Positions 9,684 through 21,107 are shown, counted from the stretch's first letter. The stretch is 64,000 nt of DNA from Caenibius tardaugens NBRC 16725 (GCF_003860345.1 NZ_CP034179.1:4076001-4140000), one strand, 5' to 3'. The notes: a model not told the origin generated them from the letters alone. Translations and numbers: made by a program.

Positions 9684-10262
9684 ATGACTGATCAAAAATC
9701 GCAGCCGCACGAAGACCCCGCAATGGCTGCGGAGCTGAAGGGTGTTCCCGAAGACTTGCTGGATACGGCAGATAACCGGGAAAGTGATGCCGCAGATGCC
9801 GTCACTATCCTGCAAGAGCAGCTCGACGCAGCGAAGCAGGAGGTCTTGTATGCGCAGGCAGAAACGCAAAATGTGCGTCGCCGTCTGGAAAAGGACATCA
9901 GCGATGCCCGCACGTATGCGGCCACAGGATTCGCGCGCGATATCCTGAGCGTTTCGGACAATCTTGCGCGGGCGCTTGACGCGGTCCCGGCCGAATTGCG
10001 TGAAGATGACAAGTTCAAAGGCCTGGTTGCCGGGATCGAAGCCACGGCGCGTGAAATCGATAAGGTTTTCGGTCTGCACGGTATCAGCCGGATTGCCGCG
10101 ATGGGCTTGCCGCTCGATCCCAATCAGCATCAGGCGATGCTTGAAGTGCCGTCGGTAGACGTGGAACCGGGCACGGTGATTCAGGAACTGCAGGCAGGCT
10201 ACATGATCAAGGATCGCCTGCTGCGCCCGGCCATGGTCGCTGTGGCCAAGAAGCCTGAGTGA
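9684..10262 (+). CDS. grpE: nucleotide exchange factor GrpE
   Basis: The 192-residue cochaperone promotes ADP release from DnaK. An acidic, variable N-terminus leads into a long coiled-coil helix (LQEQLDAAKQEVLYAQAETQ), then NVRRRLEKDISDARTYA and the beta-domain with LPLDPNQHQAMLEVPS and GTVIQELQAGYMIKDRLLRPA near the end, the family signature. It follows hrcA by 18 bp. A perfect inverted repeat lies just after its stop and may end the transcript. Confidence 0.96.
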   Translation: MTDQKSQPHEDPAMAAELKGVPEDLLDTADNRESDAADAVTILQEQLDAAKQEVLYAQAETQNVRRRLEKDISDARTYAATGFARDILSVSDNLARALDAVPAELREDDKFKGLVAGIEATAREIDKVFGLHGISRIAAMGLPLDPNQHQAMLEVPSVDVEPGTVIQELQAGYMIKDRLLRPAMVAVAKKPE

Positions 10263-10266
10263 TGGC

Positions 10267-10315
10267 TGTTGTTACGTTGTTGCGGGCGGCAGGCGCCTGC
10301 AACAACGTAACAACA
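10267..10315. repeat. perfect 17-bp inverted repeat after grpE
   Basis: The arms TGTTGTTACGTTGTTGC (10267-10283) and GCAACAACGTAACAACA (10299-10315) are exact reverse complements separated by 15 bases that themselves are GC-rich. There is no T run after it, so it is not a classical intrinsic terminator. It lies between convergent grpE and the small metallopeptidase-like gene, a position where a bidirectional hairpin would be useful. Nothing else is seen in 10316-10374. Confidence 0.75.
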
Positions 10316-10374
10316 ACGAACGACTTATGTGGGGTCGTTACGCGTTGGGCGCGGTAAAGACGGTGTGAGGGGCC

Positions 10375-10875
10375 TTAGTCCCGTTTGTCCGCCCCGGCGA
10401 AGTTGACCAGCATATCATAGGCACGAACATCGCTGACGCCGGCGATTTGCCTGCCGTGGCGCATCAGAAAAGCGTGGCGGATAATCTCGGCCTGCTGCTC
10501 AATCCCGTACCGATGTAAAGGCCGCCCCGGCGCCAGCATATAGCCGTACCGGCAGAAGGGATGCCTTCTAAGCGGAAGATAGAACCTGCCGCGTACTTGC
10601 GCCTGCCAGACGTGGGTCATCTCATGCAGAAAATAGCCCTGGCGATCGAGCGATGCGGTGGCGAAGTCGTCGCAATAGATCGGATCTTTGGGATGAAAAT
10701 GCACATGGCCACATGGGGCCATCATCCTGTCGCGGGGCTGGAAAGGAAACCATTTCCGCCGCCGGAGCGTAACAAGCCCGCAATCGATCGCTGTTCCGAA
10801 CATGCTGCGGACGAGGGCGACTTCACCTTCAGTGAGTGGCCGTTCGCCACCCGCCGGGCAAGCCGCCCTTTCCAA
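10375..10875 (-). CDS. small HExxH metallopeptidase-like ('vgr-related') protein
   Basis: The 166-residue protein contains HEMTHVWQAQ, an HExxH zinc-peptidase motif, plus an upstream RPLTEGEVALVRSMFG block and HVHFHP. This matches a small conserved alphaproteobacterial family often called vgr-related and resembling the DUF4157 peptidases. No signal peptide or membrane helix is seen. No ATG fits the conserved N-terminus; the TTG at 10875 is the best start, 14 bases after the copper-chaperone stop, implying coexpression. The substrate is unknown and activity is unproven. Confidence 0.7.
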   Translation of the reverse strand: MERAACPAGGERPLTEGEVALVRSMFGTAIDCGLVTLRRRKWFPFQPRDRMMAPCGHVHFHPKDPIYCDDFATASLDRQGYFLHEMTHVWQAQVRGRFYLPLRRHPFCRYGYMLAPGRPLHRYGIEQQAEIIRHAFLMRHGRQIAGVSDVRAYDMLVNFAGADKRD

Positions 10876-10889
10876 AATCAGACTGTTAC

Positions 10890-11369
10890 TCAGTTTCCAC
10901 CCCCGGGGCCTTCTACTTTAGCGTCGAAGCTCAGCTTGTCGCCGCCTGCGAATGTGAGCGTCACTTCAGTCGTCTCTCCGACCTTGGGTGCGGGGGCCAG
11001 CCCCATAACCATCACATGATAGCCGCTCGGCTCAAACTTCACTGGCTTGCCCTTTTCCAGATTGACCGGCGCCAGAGGCTGCATCTGTGTCACACCATTG
11101 GCGGTAACGGACTGATGCATGGCGGTTTCTTTCGCGCCGGGCACTTCTGCCTTGCGCAGCACAGCGTAATCATCGCCATTATTCACGACATCGAAATAGA
11201 GTGCGGCGGGATTGCCCGATACCGCCGGCAGCACGAGGCGGCCATTCGTCACCGCTACGCCTGGTTTGGCATTCACCTCATCCGCTGTTTGTGCGGGCTT
11301 TTCGTTGCATGCTGTCAGTGTTGCAGCGGCAAGAGCCAGAGCAAGCGGTGCGAATATTATCGATTTCAT
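10890..11369 (-). CDS. periplasmic copper chaperone PCu(A)C family lipoprotein
   Basis: The 159-residue protein has a lipoprotein-type signal ending LTACNEK and a single PCu(A)C cupredoxin-like domain. The copper-binding pattern is visible as MHQSVTANGVTQMQPL (His and Met ten apart) followed by GYHVMVMGL (HxM). Such proteins deliver Cu(I) to cytochrome oxidase CuA or related sites in the periplasm. It is divergent from dnaK, with about 180 bp between, and is followed closely by the metallopeptidase-like gene. Confidence 0.87.
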   Translation of the reverse strand: MKSIIFAPLALALAAATLTACNEKPAQTADEVNAKPGVAVTNGRLVLPAVSGNPAALYFDVVNNGDDYAVLRKAEVPGAKETAMHQSVTANGVTQMQPLAPVNLEKGKPVKFEPSGYHVMVMGLAPAPKVGETTEVTLTFAGGDKLSFDAKVEGPGGGN

Positions 11370-11548
11370 GTTTTTTTGCCTCCTGTTCCCAATTGGGGAA
11401 ACTAGCCCCCGCTATCCCTTGTGCAAGGAAAAAGCGCACCTATATCGCCGCCTACGAGGGCACTGTCCTTTGAGCTGTGTAATCCGTCTTGCCGCAATCG
11501 GGAGGCGAACCGCACAGTGTCCACACTTTGATTTAGGATGAGGAAATA

Positions 11549-13465
<1,917 letters not shown>

Positions 13466-13484
13466 TTGCCTGATGGAACCGAGG

Positions 13485-13527
13485 TCGCCACTGGTGCATC
13501 CCCTGTATCGGGACGTGCCGGTGGCGA
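13485..13527. promoter_or_regulatory. stem-loop between dnaK and dnaJ
   Basis: In the 81-bp dnaK-dnaJ gap, TCGCCAC (13485-13491) pairs with GTGGCGA (13521-13527), and inner bases GCATCCC and GGGACGTGC can extend the stem with small bulges. It lacks a T run. By position it could attenuate readthrough or protect the dnaK message. Function is inferred from position only. Confidence 0.4.
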
Positions 13528-13546
13528 TCGCGTTTGAGGTTGGGCA

Positions 13547-14683
13547 ATGGCCATGCAAGTAGATTATTACGAACTGCTCGAGGTCGAGAAGTCGGCGGAC
13601 GGCAAAACGCTGAAGTCGGCCTACCGCAAGCTTGCGATGCAGTATCATCCGGATCGCAATCCGGGTTGCGATGTGTCCGAAGCGAAATTCAAGGCCATCA
13701 ATGAGGCCTATGACTGCCTGAAAGACCCGCAGAAACGTGCGGCATATGATCGCTTTGGGCACGAGGCGTTCCAGCAGGGTGGTTATGGCGCTGCCGGGCG
13801 CGGTGCCGGTGCTGGCGACTTCGGCGATCTGGGCGACATCTTCGAAACGATTTTTGGTTCCGCTTTCGGCGGTGCCGGTGGCAGAGCGCGGCAACGGCGC
13901 GGTGCTGACTTGCGCTATGACATGGAAATCTCGCTCGACGATGCCTTCCATGGCAAGGAAACACAGATCGAGGTCGAGGTTTCGACCCAGTGCGATAGCT
14001 GCGAAGGCTCTGGCGCGCAGCCTGGAACCGGAACACGGGGCTGCGGTACGTGCCACGGGCACGGCAAAGTGACGACGCGGCAAGGCTTTTTCGTTGTCGA
14101 ACGGACCTGTCCGCAATGCCATGGGCGTGGCGAAATCATCGAAAGCCCCTGTCGCAGCTGCGGAGGGGAAGGTCGCGTCGACAAGGCGCAGAAGCTTGAC
14201 GTATCGATTCCTCCAGGGGTCGATAACGGCACGCGCATCCGCCTTTCCGGCAAGGGCGAAGCCGGCCCGATGGGCGCACCTCCGGGCGATCTCTATATCT
14301 TTCTGCAAATCCGGCCGCATCGTGTGTTTCAGCGCGAAGGGACGGCCTTGTACACGCGCGTACCGATCAGTTTCACAGTCGCCGCTTTGGGTGGCTCGAT
14401 CGATATTCCCGGTCTGGACGGGGAGACGATCGTTGTCGAAATTCCCGCAGGCATTCAGTCCGGAAAGCAGCTGCGCAAGCGCGGGGCGGGCATGCCTGTG
14501 CTGCAAGGGCGTGGGCGCGGCGATCTGGTGACCGAAGTCATGGTGGAAACTCCGACCAAGCTTTCGGCGCGGCAGAAGGAACTGCTGCGTGAATTCCAGG
14601 AAACCGAAACAGGCGAGGAATGCCCCGAAAGTCGCGGCTTTTTCGATCGTCTGAAAGATGCCTGGAACGATCTGACCGAATAA
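13547..14683 (+). CDS. dnaJ: chaperone protein DnaJ (Hsp40)
   Basis: The 378-residue cochaperone has the J domain ([18 protein letters not shown], with HPD in YHPDRNPG), a Gly-rich linker, and the zinc domain with four CxxCxGxG repeats: [24 protein letters not shown] and CRSCGGEG. The C-terminal client-binding domain follows. DnaJ delivers clients to DnaK and stimulates its ATPase. Two ATGs are possible (13547 and the third codon); the first is kept. A perfect GC-rich palindrome follows the stop. Confidence 0.97.
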   Translation: MAMQVDYYELLEVEKSADGKTLKSAYRKLAMQYHPDRNPGCDVSEAKFKAINEAYDCLKDPQKRAAYDRFGHEAFQQGGYGAAGRGAGAGDFGDLGDIFETIFGSAFGGAGGRARQRRGADLRYDMEISLDDAFHGKETQIEVEVSTQCDSCEGSGAQPGTGTRGCGTCHGHGKVTTRQGFFVVERTCPQCHGRGEIIESPCRSCGGEGRVDKAQKLDVSIPPGVDNGTRIRLSGKGEAGPMGAPPGDLYIFLQIRPHRVFQREGTALYTRVPISFTVAALGGSIDIPGLDGETIVVEIPAGIQSGKQLRKRGAGMPVLQGRGRGDLVTEVMVETPTKLSARQKELLREFQETETGEECPESRGFFDRLKDAWNDLTE

Positions 14684-14687
14684 GGCG

Positions 14688-14709
14688 ACAGGCGGGGTAC
14701 CCCGCCTGT
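14688..14709. terminator. palindromic hairpin between dnaJ and the patatin gene
   Basis: The 22-base perfect palindrome has arms ACAGGCGGGGT (14688-14698) and ACCCCGCCTGT (14699-14709) and lies five bases after the dnaJ stop, in the gap with the convergent patatin gene. The stem is very GC-rich but only short T runs follow, so it is a probable bidirectional terminator rather than a textbook one. Confidence 0.6.
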
Positions 14710-14714
14710 TCCGA

Positions 14715-17030
14715 CTACCTCATTTTCGCCAGAATCTCTTTCCGTAATCCGGGAATGAGGCGAGGATCGGTTGTCAGGCGTTTCTCTTCCTCATCCAGCA
14801 CAGCCAGAAATGCCGCCCGTTTGTAGCGGAAGATATCTTCTGCTGGCATGGGATGCTCAAGCGTGGATACCACGATATCGATCATGCGTTCCGCGCCGTG
14901 CAACCGGCCCCAGAGGTAATCGTTCTCGCGGTAGGCCCGGCTGAAGAACGCCCCGAAGTTATAGAATTCGATCCCACGCAGGGTTGCGCGCGTGCCGCCT
15001 TCGCGGATGGAACGCGCATCTTCCGGTGATATCCGGTCGATCTTGACCGGGTCGAATTCGGTAAGGCCTTCATTGCGAAGAAGGGGCAGCGTCGCGATGT
15101 CGAAGAAGGGAAAACCGAGATAGGCCAGCAACATTCGCCGGCGCAATGCGCGGGGCATCTCTGCCAGTTGTTCCGCAAACATGGCTTCGACGGTTCGGTC
15201 TACACCGGGAAGATCGCGCAGGCGCTGCAAGGCATCGACGGATTCGCCCGGATTTTGCATGACAATATGCGCATCGGCGGCGAACTGAGCCCCCAGCCAG
15301 TCCACTGTCTCCCGCTCAAAATAGAGCGCGAGTGAATCATAGACGAGCTTCTTGGCCTTTTCCCTATCCTGTTCGGAAATCTCGGGATCGCTTTCCCATT
15401 CGACGGACAACCGACGGGCGAGGAAACGCAGACGGCGAATGCGGAACGCGATGTCGTGTGCCCGGAAGAAGGCAATGGCGTCCTTGCTTGCCCCGCCTTT
15501 GGGATAGGACAGGCTTCGCATCCCCCGTGCCGCCAGTTCCGCCCGCAACCGCTGGCATATGGGTTCCAGTCCGGGCAGCCCCAGTTCCGGCGCGGCCTCG
15601 CTGATCGTGCGGGCCATATGATCGATGATCCCGGCAAACTTGGCCTGCGCGTAGCTGTGATAGGCAAAGCCGGCCTGTTCCGCAGCGGCCTGCTGCGCCT
15701 TGGCGCGCCACGCCTGCAGCCTTCGCGGGGTGGGCCTGTCGAGAAACAGCGTGTGCCCGAACAGATCATCCACCACCTGTTCGACTTCGGGGCGCAAGGC
15801 CCGGACAATCAGATGCAGACGTTCCGCTTCCCGTGACTGGTGTTCAAGAAATTCGAGATTGTCGCGGATCGGCTGTTCGCGGGGAATCGTGGAAAGCGAA
15901 CCGAATATCGCGGAGAAAAACCCGACCGGGCGATCGCGCAATGCGTCTGACCCGCTCCACCGGTCCGGCCGAGGATCGATATACACAAAGCGGCGATCCA
16001 CCTCACGTTGCGCGGGTCGGGTGGAAAGGCGCGCGGCGGCTTCCGCAAACGGTGCGTTCACGAGCACGGACCCGTCAATCAACGACACGCTTTCGGCATC
16101 CCCGCGACGCATGTGATCGGGCATGATTCGGCGGAGAAATTGTTCGCGACCGGGCCATTCCGATCCGTTTTCCCGCGCCAATTGGTCAATTTCAGCCAGG
16201 CGCAGAGGTGGGAAGGCCCCCGGGAAACTAGCGGTGGAGCGTGCGGCGAATATCAGTTCCAGCGGATCGGCAAGGCTGGTCCCACCTTCCGCAGGTGCGC
16301 GACCATGAAATCCGATAGGCAGACGATGTTCGCTCTCTTCCGCCACGGCGGGGCTGTTCAATCGCAGGAGAGCAGGGTGCCCGCGAAAATCCGTCGCGGT
16401 CACGAATAGATCGATGGGGTGCCCGGCAGGCAGCAACGGCTCATCCGGTGGAACCCCGCGCATGGCTTCGAATGCCTTGCAGAGGAGGTGTGAAAAACCA
16501 ATCCCGGAAAAGGGCGGGGCAAACCAGCGGCTGCGGACGAAACGGGACAGCTTCGCCCGCACTTCCTTCCGCGTTTCGGGGGCAACGCTCTCCGACACCG
16601 CGTTGCCGGGGCGGGTGAGAACATATTGCACCAGCGGCCAGGCCCATTGTTTGGTCATCACGGACCATGGCCGCGCCTCGGGATCGAGTAGTTTGTCGAC
16701 ATCGGCCATTTCCAGCCAGAGATTCGTCAAAGGTTCGAGCGAGCGCCCCGAATGGATCGCTTCGGCGAGAAACACGGCATTGATCCCGCCAGCACTTGCC
16801 CCTGTCAGAATATCGGGGAGAACACGCAATTCGAGGCCCTGCTTCGCCTCAATATCGCGGAGGAGATCGCAGTACACGCGTTCACTGCCGCCAAGGCAGG
16901 TTTCGCCCGAATGCATTGCGCGACTGGCGCGGGCGAGCTTCCAGACCTCCTTGGTGACGCCGTGCATGTATACGGCAAGGCTGACCCCGCCATAGCAAAC
17001 CAGGGCAATGCGAAGTTCTTTCTGCGGCAT
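14715..17030 (-). CDS. large patatin-like phospholipase family protein
   Basis: The 771-residue protein has an N-terminal patatin domain with the Gly-rich oxyanion-type segment CYGGVSLAVYMHGV, the nucleophile elbow ILTGASAGGINAVFLAE (Ser of GxSxG) and the partner Asp in LIDGSVLVNAPF. A long helical C-terminal half of about 400 residues resembles the DUF3376 region of large bacterial patatin-like proteins. No signal peptide is seen. A lipid acyl hydrolase role is likely, but the substrate is unknown. It is divergent from radA with only about 70 bp between. Confidence 0.85.
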   Translation of the reverse strand: MPQKELRIALVCYGGVSLAVYMHGVTKEVWKLARASRAMHSGETCLGGSERVYCDLLRDIEAKQGLELRVLPDILTGASAGGINAVFLAEAIHSGRSLEPLTNLWLEMADVDKLLDPEARPWSVMTKQWAWPLVQYVLTRPGNAVSESVAPETRKEVRAKLSRFVRSRWFAPPFSGIGFSHLLCKAFEAMRGVPPDEPLLPAGHPIDLFVTATDFRGHPALLRLNSPAVAEESEHRLPIGFHGRAPAEGGTSLADPLELIFAARSTASFPGAFPPLRLAEIDQLARENGSEWPGREQFLRRIMPDHMRRGDAESVSLIDGSVLVNAPFAEAAARLSTRPAQREVDRRFVYIDPRPDRWSGSDALRDRPVGFFSAIFGSLSTIPREQPIRDNLEFLEHQSREAERLHLIVRALRPEVEQVVDDLFGHTLFLDRPTPRRLQAWRAKAQQAAAEQAGFAYHSYAQAKFAGIIDHMARTISEAAPELGLPGLEPICQRLRAELAARGMRSLSYPKGGASKDAIAFFRAHDIAFRIRRLRFLARRLSVEWESDPEISEQDREKAKKLVYDSLALYFERETVDWLGAQFAADAHIVMQNPGESVDALQRLRDLPGVDRTVEAMFAEQLAEMPRALRRRMLLAYLGFPFFDIATLPLLRNEGLTEFDPVKIDRISPEDARSIREGGTRATLRGIEFYNFGAFFSRAYRENDYLWGRLHGAERMIDIVVSTLEHPMPAEDIFRYKRAAFLAVLDEEEKRLTTDPRLIPGLRKEILAKMR

Positions 17031-17100
17031 GCGCGCATAGTGGAAGCTTGTCGCACGGAAAGCAATTGCGTTCCTTTTATGTTCTGTTTATCGCGCACCT

Positions 17101-18462
17101 ATGGCCAAAACAAAACGTCGCTATGTTTGCCAGGCTTGTGGCAGTGTTTCCCATCGATGGCAGGGGCAATGCGCCGATTGCGGGGAATGGAACACCCTGT
17201 CGGAAGAAGCACCGGCGACGGTGTTTTCACAGAAGCACGATCTGTCATCGGGTGGCCGCCCCATTCTGTTCGAACCGCTCGATGTTCCGGGGAAGGCACT
17301 GGAACGCCGGGCTACCGGCCTTGCCGAATTTGACCGCGCATTGGGGGGTGGGCTGGTTCCCGGTTCGGCCATTCTCATGGGCGGGGATCCGGGGATCGGC
17401 AAGTCCACGCTGCTGTTGCAGGCGGCAGGCAGGATCGCCAAGGCAGGCGGCGATGTCGTGTATGTCAGCGGCGAAGAGGCGGCCGGGCAAGTGCGCATGC
17501 GTGCGGCGCGGCTGGGGCTGGCCGATGCGCCGATCCGGCTCGCGGCCGCGACATCGGTGCGTGATATTCTCACAACCTTGCACACGATGGAACCGCCCGC
17601 CCTGCTGGTGATCGATTCGATCCAGACCATGCATTCGGACACGATCGAGGGTGCGCCTGGAACGGTCAGTCAGGTGCGTGGCTGTGCTTTCGAACTGATC
17701 CGCTATGCGAAGGAAAGCGGCGCGGCGCTCGTGTTGGTGGGGCACGTAACCAAGGACGGCGCCATTGCCGGGCCGAGGGTGTTGGAACACATGGTCGATG
17801 TGGTGATGAGCTTCGAGGGGGAGCGCAGCCATCAGTACCGCATCTTGCGAAGCCTGAAGAACCGGTTTGGCGCCGTGGACGAGATCGGTGTTTTCGCGAT
17901 GGAAGGGGATGGGCTGGAGGAAGTCGCCAATCCTTCGATGCTGTTCCTTTCCGGAAGGGATGAGCCTCTGGCGGGCAGTGCGGTGTTCCCGGCTCTTGAA
18001 GGAACCCGGCCTGTTCTGGTGGAAGTGCAGGCGCTCATCGTACGGCTGCAGAGCGGCGCCACGCCCCGGCGCGCGGTGGTCGGGTGGGACAGTGGACGAT
18101 TGGCAATGCTGCTGGCGGTGCTGGAATCACGCTGCGGGCTCAATTTCTCCAGTGCGGAAGTCTACCTCAATGTCGCGGGGGGGTATCGCCTTGCCGATCC
18201 TGCGGCCGATCTGGCTGTGGCGGCGGCGCTGGTTTCCGCGCTGGCCGACCGTCCTTTGCCAAAAGGCGCGATCTGGTTTGGCGAAGTGTCGCTTGCTGGC
18301 GAAATACGACCTGTTGCGCACCCCGGCGTGCGTTTGCGTGAAGCCCTTAAGCTTGGCTTCGATCGCGGCCACGGGCCGACAGGATCTGCAGAAAAAGTGG
18401 CTGGCATTGCATTTGAAGGGTTGCCTTCTCTGGCGAAGCTCGTTGACCGGATCGTTAGCTAA
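17101..18462 (+). CDS. radA: DNA repair protein RadA
   Basis: The 453-residue RecA-like helicase promotes branch migration in recombination. The order is: N-terminal zinc finger (YVCQACGSVSHRWQGQCADC), Walker A GGDPGIGKSTLL, Walker B LLVIDSIQTM, the RadA-specific KNRFG motif in SLKNRFGAVDEIGVF and a Lon-like C-terminal domain. Length agrees with the family. It heads a co-directional run with cvpA and the NifU-like gene. Confidence 0.97.
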   Translation: MAKTKRRYVCQACGSVSHRWQGQCADCGEWNTLSEEAPATVFSQKHDLSSGGRPILFEPLDVPGKALERRATGLAEFDRALGGGLVPGSAILMGGDPGIGKSTLLLQAAGRIAKAGGDVVYVSGEEAAGQVRMRAARLGLADAPIRLAAATSVRDILTTLHTMEPPALLVIDSIQTMHSDTIEGAPGTVSQVRGCAFELIRYAKESGAALVLVGHVTKDGAIAGPRVLEHMVDVVMSFEGERSHQYRILRSLKNRFGAVDEIGVFAMEGDGLEEVANPSMLFLSGRDEPLAGSAVFPALEGTRPVLVEVQALIVRLQSGATPRRAVVGWDSGRLAMLLAVLESRCGLNFSSAEVYLNVAGGYRLADPAADLAVAAALVSALADRPLPKGAIWFGEVSLAGEIRPVAHPGVRLREALKLGFDRGHGPTGSAEKVAGIAFEGLPSLAKLVDRIVS

Positions 18463-18480
18463 AACTAATGCAAGGTCCGA

Positions 18481-18999
18481 ATGACGGGCTTTGATATCAT
18501 AGTGCTGCTCCTGATCGGGATCGGGGCAATCGGTGGATTCTTGCGCGGCTTCGTGCAGGAATCGTTGACGCTGTGCGCGTGGATACTGACATTGTTTGTC
18601 ATTCATGCGTTGCATACACCGGTAACCGCCTGGCTGGCGCAACACATGGGAAATGGCGTGGTGGCCTCTTTGGTGGCGTTCGCCTTCCTGCTGATCGTTC
18701 CTTATGCGGCAATTAAACTGATCGCCAAATGGCTGGGCAATGCCTCCCGTTCTTCAGTTCTGGGGCCGGTGGACCGCGTGCTCGGCTTCGGCTTTGGCGC
18801 GCTCAAGGGTATTATTATCGCGGTGCTGGCGTTTTCGATACTGGCGCTGGGCTATGATACCGTATGGGGTGTGGCAGGGCGGCCGACCTGGATTACCACC
18901 GCACGCACTTATCCGTTCATCACAACCGCATCCGACGAACTTGTCCAGATGATCAAGGAACGGCGGATTTCCATGGGCGGAACGGATCAGAACGGCTGA
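18481..18999 (+). CDS. cvpA: CvpA family membrane protein
   Basis: The 172-residue protein has four predicted hydrophobic helices, beginning with GFDIIVLLLIGIGAIGGFLR and including the G-F-x-R-G-F-V-x-E family start. CvpA was named for colicin V export and lies upstream of purF in enterics, with roles in envelope and bile resistance; its biochemical activity is unknown. It starts 18 bp after radA, and its TGA shares an A with the next ATG. Confidence 0.85.
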   Translation: MTGFDIIVLLLIGIGAIGGFLRGFVQESLTLCAWILTLFVIHALHTPVTAWLAQHMGNGVVASLVAFAFLLIVPYAAIKLIAKWLGNASRSSVLGPVDRVLGFGFGALKGIIIAVLAFSILALGYDTVWGVAGRPTWITTARTYPFITTASDELVQMIKERRISMGGTDQNG

Positions 19000-19433
19000 T
19001 GGCAGGCGCGGATCGGCTTTACACGCCGGAGCTTCTGCAACTGGCGGTTCGCCTGGCCGATTATCCCGCGGACAGCTCGCTGCCGTTTCAGGGGACTGCG
19101 CGTTCTCCCAGTTGTGGTAGCACGATCGCTATGGGGCTGGCGCTGGACGATACGCAGGCGATTATTGCTATCGGTATGAAAGTCCATGCCTGCGCAGTGG
19201 GTCAGGCGGCGGCCGCGATCTTTGCCGATGCTTCGCCGGGACAAGACCGCGACAGTGTGTCCGCTGCACGGCAGGCACTGGAACGCTGGCTGGCTGGCGA
19301 AGGCGCATTGCCCGATTGGCCGGGCATTGCCGCGATAGAGGCTGTGCGCGCGTACCCCGGCCGGCATGGCGCCCTGCTGTTGCCCTGGAAAGCTGCGGAG
19401 CAAGCGCTTTCCAATGCAGATCGCAACGGCTAG
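18999..19433 (+). CDS. IscU/NifU-like iron-sulfur scaffold protein
   Basis: The 144-residue protein resembles the NifU N-terminal scaffold: SPSCGSTIAMGLALDD carries the first Cys, HACAVGQAAAAIF the second, and AYPGRHGALLLPWKA lies where the third ligand region occurs in IscU. Only two of the three usual cysteines are present; the last position has a His instead. The variant appears real rather than a sequencing slip because the frame is intact. It is coupled by a one-base overlap to cvpA. Cluster assembly is inferred from the family. Confidence 0.72.
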   Translation: MAGADRLYTPELLQLAVRLADYPADSSLPFQGTARSPSCGSTIAMGLALDDTQAIIAIGMKVHACAVGQAAAAIFADASPGQDRDSVSAARQALERWLAGEGALPDWPGIAAIEAVRAYPGRHGALLLPWKAAEQALSNADRNG

Positions 19434-19466
19434 ATCATCCTCATTCCAGGGAGTGGAAGGGGGGAC

Positions 19467-21107
19467 ATGGCCAGTTCTGTGGCGCCTGCAGCCGTCGAGC
19501 AGGAAAACGAGTCAGACGTACGCCTTGTGATCGCGGCATCGTCGGCAGGCACCATATTCGAATGGTATGATTTCTTCATATACGGCACGCTTTACGCGGT
19601 CATATCGAAGGCCTTCTTTCCTGCCGATAACCCCACCTTATCCGTTCTTCTGACCTGGGCGACATTTGCCATCGGTTTCGGTTTTCGGCCGATCGGGGCA
19701 ATCCTCTTCGGCTATCTGGGCGATAGGTTGGGGCGGAAGTACACCTTCCTTGTGACGGTGACGCTGATGGGCATCGCCACGGCGGGTGTGGGCCTTGTCC
19801 CCGATGCCGAATCAATCGGGCTGGCGGCCCCGTTGCTCGTGATATTCCTGCGAATTCTTCAGGGTCTGGCGCTCGGCGGCGAATATGGCGGCGCCGCCAC
19901 CTATGTGGCCGAACACGCACCGCCTGATCGACGCGGCTTCTACACCAGCTTCATTCAGGGCAGTGTTGTCGGGGGTTTCGTGCTCAGCATCTCGGTCGTG
20001 TTGCTGTGCCGCTTGTTCATTCCGGAAGATGCCTTCAGCGATTGGGGCTGGCGACTGCCCTTTCTGCTTTCGATCATCTTGCTCGCCATTTCCCTGTGGA
20101 TGCGCTTCAAGCTTTCGGAAAGCCCCGTATTCAAGGCGATGAAGGAGGCCGGTGAAACTTCGCAGAACCCCTTTATCGAAAGCTTTACCTACCCCGGCAA
20201 CAAAAAGCGCATCTTTGTCGCGCTTTTCGGCATTACCGCAGGTCTGACAACGATCTGGTACACGGCCTTCTTCACCAGCCTGTCGTTCTTGCGCGGCCCG
20301 ATGCGGGTCGATGGCCTGACAGTGGAACTGATCCTGTTCGTGGCTGGCTTCATCACGATGTTTCTCTATCTGCCCGTGGGCAAGTGGTCCGACCGCGTGG
20401 GGCGGAAAAAGCCGATCATCATTGGCAATTTCCTGACATTGATACTGCTGTTCCCGGCGTTCTGGATGATGGGCAATCTCGCCAATCCGGGGATATGGAC
20501 TGCTGCCGAAGCTAATCCGGTGCAAGTCGAAGGGCCTGCCTGCAGCACCGATCCCTTCGGAGATCTTTCGGGCACGCGGGCAAGCCCATGCGGGCGCGTG
20601 CTTGAAACGCTGGTGGCCAGCGGTGTGCCCTATACGATCGTGAAGGGCGATACCTTGCGGCTGACCGCAGGGGGGCAGGATATCGCCCTGCCGGAAGCAT
20701 GGATGAACGATAACGCTGCGCGCAAGGTTGGGATCGAAACGGCACTTGCCGCGCGTGGTTTTGACTTTTCCGTTCAACAACCATCATGGCCGCGGGCATT
20801 GGGGATCGTTGCGATCCTCGTGGTGCTCGGTGCGCTTTCGGCGCTGACATTCGGGTCGGCTGCCGCGCTACTCGCGGAATTGTTCCCGGCGCGAATCCGG
20901 TATAGTTCGATGTCGATCCCCTATCATATCGGGGCAGGCTATTTCGGAGGTTTCCTTCCGCTGATTGCCAACTATATCGTGGCCAAGTCGGGCGACGCCT
21001 ATGCCGGTCTCTGGTACACATGGCTGTTCGTTCTTGTTTCCCTGCTGGTCGGCCTATGGGGTATCCCTTCCGGTCCGCCGCAAGATTTCACAGAAGATGT
21101 CGCTTAA
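19467..21107 (+). CDS. MFS transporter, metabolite:H+ symporter (MHS) family
   Basis: The 546-residue membrane protein belongs to the MHS branch of the major facilitator superfamily. AASSAGTIFEWYDFFIYGTL, RPIGAILFGYLGDRLGRKY and LGGEYGGAATYVAEHAP are characteristic. About 12 helices are visible. Between helices in the second half there is a soluble insertion of about 90 residues with two Cys (ACSTDPFGD and ASPCGRVLE), larger than in ProP or KgtP, probably periplasmic. The substrate, likely an organic acid or osmolyte, cannot be read from sequence. Its 3' end overlaps alr by 11 bases. Confidence 0.87.
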   Translation: MASSVAPAAVEQENESDVRLVIAASSAGTIFEWYDFFIYGTLYAVISKAFFPADNPTLSVLLTWATFAIGFGFRPIGAILFGYLGDRLGRKYTFLVTVTLMGIATAGVGLVPDAESIGLAAPLLVIFLRILQGLALGGEYGGAATYVAEHAPPDRRGFYTSFIQGSVVGGFVLSISVVLLCRLFIPEDAFSDWGWRLPFLLSIILLAISLWMRFKLSESPVFKAMKEAGETSQNPFIESFTYPGNKKRIFVALFGITAGLTTIWYTAFFTSLSFLRGPMRVDGLTVELILFVAGFITMFLYLPVGKWSDRVGRKKPIIIGNFLTLILLFPAFWMMGNLANPGIWTAAEANPVQVEGPACSTDPFGDLSGTRASPCGRVLETLVASGVPYTIVKGDTLRLTAGGQDIALPEAWMNDNAARKVGIETALAARGFDFSVQQPSWPRALGIVAILVVLGALSALTFGSAAALLAELFPARIRYSSMSIPYHIGAGYFGGFLPLIANYIVAKSGDAYAGLWYTWLFVLVSLLVGLWGIPSGPPQDFTEDVA

